Positions 59,331 to 64,000 of a stretch of 64,000 nt of DNA are shown in pieces. This DNA is from Tessaracoccus aquimaris (GTDB lineage Bacteria > Actinomycetota > Actinomycetes > Propionibacteriales > Propionibacteriaceae). The notes beneath the pieces were generated by a model. The model saw only the letters and a list, made by a program, of their open reading frames with translations, had not been told where the DNA came from and did not search any database. The DNA is taken from positions 2,728,001 to 2,792,000 of the forward strand of contig NZ_CP019606.1 of the NCBI RefSeq assembly GCF_001997345.1, in the 5' to 3' direction. Numbering within the stretch: position 1 is the first letter of the stretch; each line of letters opens with the position of its first letter. Both the position numbers and the translations under genes were made by a program.

Positions 59331-60347
59331 ATGTTCACCACAGACGTAGCCACCGTCAGACAACAGGCCCACACCGGGTCGCTGCCGCCAGACCCCGTGG
59401 TGCGGGAGTTGGTCGCCGAAGCCCACTCCCGTTACAGCGACCACTCCCAAGGCGCCATCGCCGACTACATCCCGATCCTGGCCAAGGCCGATCCGGCGTG
59501 GTTCGGCGTCTCGCTCGTCGCGGTCGACGGCCGCACCTACGACATGGGCGACACCGAGATCGCGTTCTCGATCCAGTCGATCTCGAAGGCGTTCGTGTTC
59601 GCCCTGGTCGCCGAGGCCCTCGGCCACGAGCAGATCCGCGAACGCGTCGGCGTCAACAACACCGGCCTGCCGTTCAACTCGGTGATCGCCATCGAACTCA
59701 ACGACGGCAGCCCCTTCAACTCGATGGTCAACGCGGGCGCCCTCGCCACCACCGCCCTGATGCCGGGCGAGACCTGCGTCGAGAAGTGGGAGGCGATCCG
59801 CACCGGACTCTCCCGGTTCGCGGGCCGTGCGCTCGAACTCGACGGCGACGTCTACCGCTCCGAGGCGCGCTCCAACTTCCGCAACCGCGCGATCGCGCTG
59901 CTGCTGCAGAGCTACGGCCGACTCGATCACGACCCCCTCGCGATCGTCGACGTGTACACGCGGCAGTGCTCCCTCTCCGTCACCGCGACCGACCTCGCCG
60001 TGATGGGCGCAACGCTCGCCGACGGCGGCGTCAACCCCGTCACCGGCGAACGGGTCGTCTCGGAGGACGTGGCCCGCGACACGCTCGCGCTGCTCGCCTC
60101 GACCGGCCTGTACGAGAACTCTGGCGCCTGGCTGTTCGAGATCGGGATGCCCGCCAAGTCCGGCGTCTCGGGCGGCATCGTCGCGATCGCCCCCGGCAAG
60201 GGTGCCGTCGGCACCTTCTCGGCACCGCTCGACCCCGCAGGCAACAGCATCCGCGGGCAGCGCGCCTGCGCCTACCTTTCCCGAACCCTCGGACTCAACC
60301 TCTTCGCCTCCCAGGCCGAAGGGCATCAAGGAGAAACCAATGACTGA
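59331..60347 (+). CDS. glsA: Glutaminase A
   Basis: 338-residue serine-dependent beta-lactamase-fold glutaminase hydrolysing glutamine to glutamate and ammonia. The catalytic SxxK is in IQSISKAF (Ser 83, Lys 86); PFNSMVNAGAL, the SEARSNFRNRA segment and GIPAKSGVSGG-like text (here GMPAKSGVSGG) are family motifs. GGAGAAAG precedes the ATG. The end overlaps the MFS start by 8 bp. With glutaminase the transporter may move glutamine or glutamate products, or the pair may serve acid or nitrogen stress; that is inference. Confidence 0.95.
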   Translation: MFTTDVATVRQQAHTGSLPPDPVVRELVAEAHSRYSDHSQGAIADYIPILAKADPAWFGVSLVAVDGRTYDMGDTEIAFSIQSISKAFVFALVAEALGHEQIRERVGVNNTGLPFNSVIAIELNDGSPFNSMVNAGALATTALMPGETCVEKWEAIRTGLSRFAGRALELDGDVYRSEARSNFRNRAIALLLQSYGRLDHDPLAIVDVYTRQCSLSVTATDLAVMGATLADGGVNPVTGERVVSEDVARDTLALLASTGLYENSGAWLFEIGMPAKSGVSGGIVAIAPGKGAVGTFSAPLDPAGNSIRGQRACAYLSRTLGLNLFASQAEGHQGETND

Positions 60348-61979
60348 ACAGACCCTTACTGAACCTGTCGAGGCGGAACGCACCGCCGTCGACGCAACCC
60401 GCCGCTCCTGGGTGCCGATGATCGGCCTCTTCCTCGCCCAGGTGCTGATGTCGTTCAACGTCGCGGCCCTGCCCATCTCGCTCGGCGGCATGGTCAAGGA
60501 CTTCGGCGTCCCCCGACCGTCGCGGGCTCGACCATCGTGGTCTACGGCCTCGCCGTCGCCGCGCTCGTGATGACGGGCGCCAAGCTCGGCCAGCGGGTCG
60601 GCTGGGTGCTGGTCTTCCGCATCGTCGTGGTGATCTTCGCGGCCTCCTCCCTCATGATGATCTTCTCCCCGACCGTTGAGTGGGCAATCGCGGGTCAGGT
60701 GCTTGCAGGCGCCGCCGCAGCCATCATCGTCCCGGCCCTCGTCGCCCTGATCGCCGAGAACTACATCGGCACCCAGCAGGCGACCGCCGTCGGCACGCTC
60801 GGCTCCGCCCGCGCGTTCTCCGGCCTCAGCGCATTCCTGATCGGCGGAACGCTCGGCACCTTCGTCGGCTGGCGCCCCATCTTCATGATCACGCTCGGCA
60901 TCGCGGTCGCCGTCTTCGCCCTCAGCTTCAAGCTGCGCTCCGACAAGGGCCAGAAGGACGTCACGATCGACGTCGTCGCATCGGTCCTGATCGGCGCGGC
61001 AATCGTCTCCCTCACGCTCGGGTTCAACAACCTCAACGGGTGGGGCATGCTGATGGCCAGCCCCGACGCCCCGTTCTCGCTTGTCGGCGTCTCCCCCGCA
61101 CCGATGCTCATCGTGCTCGGCATCGTGCTCGGCCAGGCCTTCTTCATGTGGACGCGTCGTCGCACCAAGCGCGGCGAGGTCCCGCTGGTCGACCTGAGCG
61201 TGCTGCGCAAGCCCACCGAACGGGCCGCCGTCTACGCCATGTTCACGATCGTCGCGATGGAGGCTGCCGTGAACTTCACGGTGCCGACCTACATCCAGAT
61301 CGTCCAGGGCCGCACCCCGTTCGACACCTCGCTCGCCATGATGCCGTTCAACCTGACGGTGTTCGTCACCGCGACGCTGATCGTGCGCCTCTACCGTCAC
61401 TTCACGCCCCGCACCATCGCCCTGATGGCGTTCGGCCTGACCACCGTCTCCTTGGTGTGGCTGTCCATCGTCGTGACGAACAACTGGGAGACCCTTCCGA
61501 CCATCATCGGCCTGATCGTCTTCGGCATCGGCCAGGGATCGCTCGTCACCCTCGTGTTCAACGTGCTCGTCACCGCCGTTCCGAAGAGGCTGGCCGGCGA
61601 CGTCGGCTCGATCCGCGGCACGACCCAGAACCTGGCCTCCGCGCTCGGCACCGCCGTGGTGGGCGCCGTGCTCGTGACGGTGCTCAGCTTCGGCGTGACC
61701 CAGTCCGTCGAGGCCCACCCGGAGCTTCCGCAGGAACTGGCGGCGCAGGTCGACCTGGACAACATCAACTTCGTCAGCAACCAGGATCTGCGAGACACGC
61801 TTGAGGAGACCACCGCCACGCCCGAGCAGATCGAGGCGGCCGTCTCGCTCAACGAGGAGGCCCGCCTCTCCACGCTGCGGATCGGCTTCCTGATCCTGGC
61901 CGGCGTCAGCGCGATCGCCGCCATCCCCGCGTCCAGGCTGCCGCGCTACCGTCCCGGTGACATCCCCGCCACCAACTGA
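60340..61979 (+). CDS. MFS transporter (DHA2-like) coupled to glutaminase, frameshifted
   Basis: About 546 residues after repair, long for MFS and consistent with 14 helices. Conserved segments: the loop 2-3 region GAKLGQRVGW and helix 5 motif-C-like LGSARAFSGLSAFLIGGTLG. A periplasmic-side loop near the end (SVEAHPELPQELAAQVDLDN) is unusually acidic. The frame breaks at the C run near 60508; one C joins KDFGVPPTVAGS to TIVVYGL. AAGGAG lies six bases before the ATG, within the last codons of glsA. Substrate unknown. Confidence 0.87.
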
Positions 61980-61987
61980 CGGCCGCA

Positions 61988-62028
61988 GCGTCGGGTCGGA
62001 CGGTCCCACCGGACCGGCGACCCGACGC
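61988..62028 (+). terminator. Long hairpin after the glsA-MFS operon
   Basis: Outer stem GCGTCGGGTCG / CGACCCGACGC and inner stem CGGTCC-CACC-GGACCG, starting 8 bp past the stop. Confidence 0.75.
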
Positions 62029-62156
62029 CGGCGCCGTGATCTCCGCCGGAGGGCGGTCGAGGCCCTACCGCCTACGACCGCCACCCGGCGGGGATCTCTG
62101 CGTTTCGGGCAGCGGACGCGACCCGACCCGGTTTCGCGGCCCGGCGACCCGACGAG

Positions 62157-62162
62157 TAGGAT
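62157..62162 (+). promoter_or_regulatory. Possible -10 box for the last MFS gene
   Basis: TAGGAT, giving a leader of about 50 bases that includes AGGGGAG. The -35 is not clear. Confidence 0.35.
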
Positions 62163-62220
62163 CGCCGCTCCGGGACGGCGCCTTGCGCGCGCCTTCCTTG
62201 GTCAGGGGAGAGTGAGACGG

Positions 62221-63453
62221 GTGGCAGGCCCAGGGTTGGACAGGAACTTCAACCGGTTCTGGACGGGTGAGTCGCTTTCGCATTTCGCGGTCCAACTCGG
62301 TGCCGTCGCGATCCCCGTCATCTCCGTCGAGATCCTGAACGCGAGCGAGTCGGAACTCGGCTACCTCAACGCCGCCTCGACGGCCGCGTTCCTGATCCTG
62401 GGGCTGCCCGCGGGCGCCTGGGTCGACCGGTGGTTCAAGCGCCCCACCATGATCGCCGCGAACCTCGTCCGGGGCGTCGCCGTGGCCGCGGTCCCGATCT
62501 TGTACTTCACCGGGCTGCTGCAGTTGTGGCACCTGTACGTGATCGCGGGAGTGATCGGCATCGCCACGGTGTTCTTCGACGTCGCGTACCAGAGCTTCAT
62601 CCCGATGCTGGTCGGGACGGGTGTGATCTCGCGGGCCAACTCGCGAATGGAGGCGACGGCGCAGTTGGCGCGACTGGCCGGCCCAGCGCTCGGCGGCCTG
62701 CTGCTGAAGGTGATCAGCGCCCCACTGCTGCTGCTCGCCGACAGCCTCGGCTACCTGGCGAGTTGGGGGTTCCTGCTCGTCACCCGCGACCACGAGGCCG
62801 AGTACCGGGCAGAGCGGCCCGCGGCTCCCCGCCGCAACCTCGTCGCCGAGATCCGAGAAGGGCTGAGCTTCGTGGTGCGACAGCCCGCGATCAGCCGCAT
62901 CACGCTCGCCTCGTTCCTCAGCAACTTCGCCTCCACCGCCACCTACACGCTGGTGCCCATCGTTGTGCTGCGCCTGCTCGGCTTCACTCCCTTCGAGTTC
63001 GGGATGATCATGACGCTCGGCGCGATCGGGGGCCTGCTCGGCGCGGCGATGGCGGGAAGGGTGGCGCGCAGGGTCGGGGTCGCCAACGCGGTGCGCTTCT
63101 CCACCCTGTTCGGCGCCCTCGCCGTGTTCGCCTACCCGCTGGCGATGTTGATGGAGGGCAAGGCCGTGCAGTTCGTGGTGCTGATCGTCGGCTCATTCAT
63201 CGGAAACGCCGCGATCCTGACCTACAACGTGACCCAGGTGTCGCTTCGTCAGCGGCTGTGCCCGCCGCACCTGCTCGGCAGGATGAACGCCTCGGTGCGG
63301 TTCATCGTGTGGGGCATCATGCCGATCAGCGCCATCGCCGCCGGGTGGCTCAGCCAGTTGATGGGGGTCGGCAACTTCCTGTGGCTGACCGCCTGCCTCG
63401 GCACCCTCGGCGTGGTCCCGCTGCTGCGCCTGCATCGCCACATCCCCGCCTGA
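62221..63453 (+). CDS. MFS transporter (MFS_3 / enterobactin-exporter-like)
   Basis: 410 residues, about 12 helices. DRNFNRFWTGESLSHF is the usual N-terminus of MFS_3 exporters, PAGAWVDRWFKRP the loop 2-3 signature and GVIGIATVFFDVAYQSFIP the helix 4-5 motif, with SRMEATAQLARLAGPALGG after it. Such proteins export macrolides or siderophores in other bacteria. GTG at 62221 is chosen because AGGGGAG lies ten bases upstream; GTG at 62212 is too close to it. Confidence 0.87.
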   Translation: MAGPGLDRNFNRFWTGESLSHFAVQLGAVAIPVISVEILNASESELGYLNAASTAAFLILGLPAGAWVDRWFKRPTMIAANLVRGVAVAAVPILYFTGLLQLWHLYVIAGVIGIATVFFDVAYQSFIPMLVGTGVISRANSRMEATAQLARLAGPALGGLLLKVISAPLLLLADSLGYLASWGFLLVTRDHEAEYRAERPAAPRRNLVAEIREGLSFVVRQPAISRITLASFLSNFASTATYTLVPIVVLRLLGFTPFEFGMIMTLGAIGGLLGAAMAGRVARRVGVANAVRFSTLFGALAVFAYPLAMLMEGKAVQFVVLIVGSFIGNAAILTYNVTQVSLRQRLCPPHLLGRMNASVRFIVWGIMPISAIAAGWLSQLMGVGNFLWLTACLGTLGVVPLLRLHRHIPA

Positions 63454-63463
63454 CGAGCGGCCA

Positions 63464-63481
63464 GATGAGAGTCTTCTCATC
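63464..63481 (+). terminator. Hairpin after the last MFS gene
   Basis: GATGAGA, loop GTCT, TCTCATC: perfect 7-bp stem 11 bp after the stop. Confidence 0.5.
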
Positions 63482-63540
63482 CCTTGGGCAGTGCTGTCCT
63501 CATGCTGGTCGCGTTGAGTGGGCGACGAGGAGGAACACGG

Positions 63541-63903
63541 ATGCAGAAGAAGTGGGTCATCGCCGTCGGGCTGCTGGCGCTCATCGGCCTGGTCGCGGGC
63601 TGGGTGTTCGCGATGATGGTGCGCACCGAGACCGAGCCTCCGCGGCAGTCGGCCATCGTCGTGACAAAGGCCCCAGAGCCGACCCCGACGGTCGAGTCGC
63701 CGACGCCGCCCTCCGGCACTGCGTCGCCTCCGGCCACGCCCGCTCCATCTCCGAGCCCGTCGCCGAGCGCCTCACCGACGGCGCCCGAGACCGTGACCCC
63801 TGCCAAGCCCCAGTCGGTCGACGACGACGATGACCTGGATGACGACGACGACCCCGATGACGATGACACGGACGATGACGATCCGGACGATGACGACGAC
63901 TGA
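63541..63903 (+). CDS. Small membrane protein with poly-aspartate tail
   Basis: 120 residues. MQKK and one membrane helix (5-27, WVIAVGLLALIGLVAGWVFA) are followed by a Pro/Ser/Thr-rich stretch (about 40-90) and a C-terminal run of some 30 residues that are nearly all Asp (DDDDDLDDDDDPDDDDTDDD...). The likely topology puts the tail outside the membrane. Such a tail could bind Ca2+ or other cations; no family is recognised. AGGAGG precedes the ATG and excludes the longer reading from 63484. Confidence 0.72.
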   Translation: MQKKWVIAVGLLALIGLVAGWVFAMMVRTETEPPRQSAIVVTKAPEPTPTVESPTPPSGTASPPATPAPSPSPSPSASPTAPETVTPAKPQSVDDDDDLDDDDDPDDDDTDDDDPDDDDD

Positions 63904-63954
63904 GCGCCGCGTCGCCTGATCATCGGCCACCCCGGACCCCGACTGGCTCGGCGC

Positions 63955-63990
63955 CGTTCGTCGAGCTTTGTCGAGACGTCCGACACCACC
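63955..63990. repeat. Single REP family B unit at the window edge
   Basis: CGTTCGTCGAGC then TTTGTCGAGACGTCCGACAC, with one extra T relative to other copies; the array may continue beyond the window. Confidence 0.7.
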
Positions 63991-64000
63991 CGGCAACGGG

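Noticed and set aside
59067..62084. 1005-codon minus-strand open frame across glutaminase and MFS genes
   Set aside because: It runs antisense through two clear genes and reads as Arg/Gly/Asp-rich nonsense.

Overview
The window is high-GC DNA from an actinobacterium. Three observations point there: a mycothiol-pathway deacetylase (mshB type) together with an arsenate reductase of the mycothiol-linked type, at least ten genes with a TANNNT box 6-7 bases before an ATG/GTG (leaderless transcripts), and many surface proteins, ECF sigma factors and lipoproteins of actinobacterial type. The gene mix (DUF11-like wall proteins, paired GH3 enzymes, dense TCGAGCTTGTCGA-type REP repeats) suggests Propionibacteriales, perhaps near Tessaracoccus; that placement is inference.

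Layout. 0-4 kb: arsenate reductase converging on a lipid kinase across a REP pair, then glycogen debranching enzyme GlgX. 4.2-8.8 kb: a translationally coupled SWIM zinc-finger protein and a 1077-residue partner of unknown role. 8.8-17 kb: FAD oxidoreductase, HAD hydrolase, an unknown protein, a secreted beta-propeller/FnIII/DUF11 protein, and an LLM oxidoreductase - FMN reductase - MshB run. 17-21.5 kb: membrane protein with a Gly/Gln/Pro/Tyr-rich tail, lipoprotein, REP array, IlvE and OsmC. 21.6-29 kb: MFS protein, a 0.94-kb REP array, FAD oxidoreductase coupled to an ECF41-type sigma factor, lipoprotein, REP array, and an ECF sigma factor with a membrane partner. 29-36 kb: twin 8-TM proteins with CxxC loops, then DUF779 - aldehyde dehydrogenase - GAF regulator. 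36-43.5 kb: REP array, LacI-type regulator with a palindrome at its own promoter, a 34-codon coupled leader ORF, and two GH3 glycosidases of opposite domain order. 43.5-56 kb: ASCH protein and two giant secreted repeat proteins. 56-64 kb: class I fumarase, REP array with an exact 48-bp tandem block, glutaminase overlapped by an MFS transporter behind four 11-bp-spaced regulator half-sites, a second MFS protein, and a small membrane protein with a poly-aspartate tail.

How genes work together. The 37.0-43.3 kb block looks like a self-regulated beta-glucoside operon. GAF regulator, ALDH and DUF779 form an aldehyde/alcohol oxidation unit. Two sigma factors are each paired with a same-strand partner, one a soluble oxidoreductase and one a membrane protein. 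The glutaminase and its overlapping transporter are probably under an OmpR-family regulator.

Caution on the sequence itself: ten genes carry eleven interruptions. All are explained by lost bases (ten single G/C losses in homopolymers, one lost CG pair in a CGCG run), and each restores a full-length family protein. They look like assembly errors rather than real pseudogenes; coordinates below span the repaired genes.
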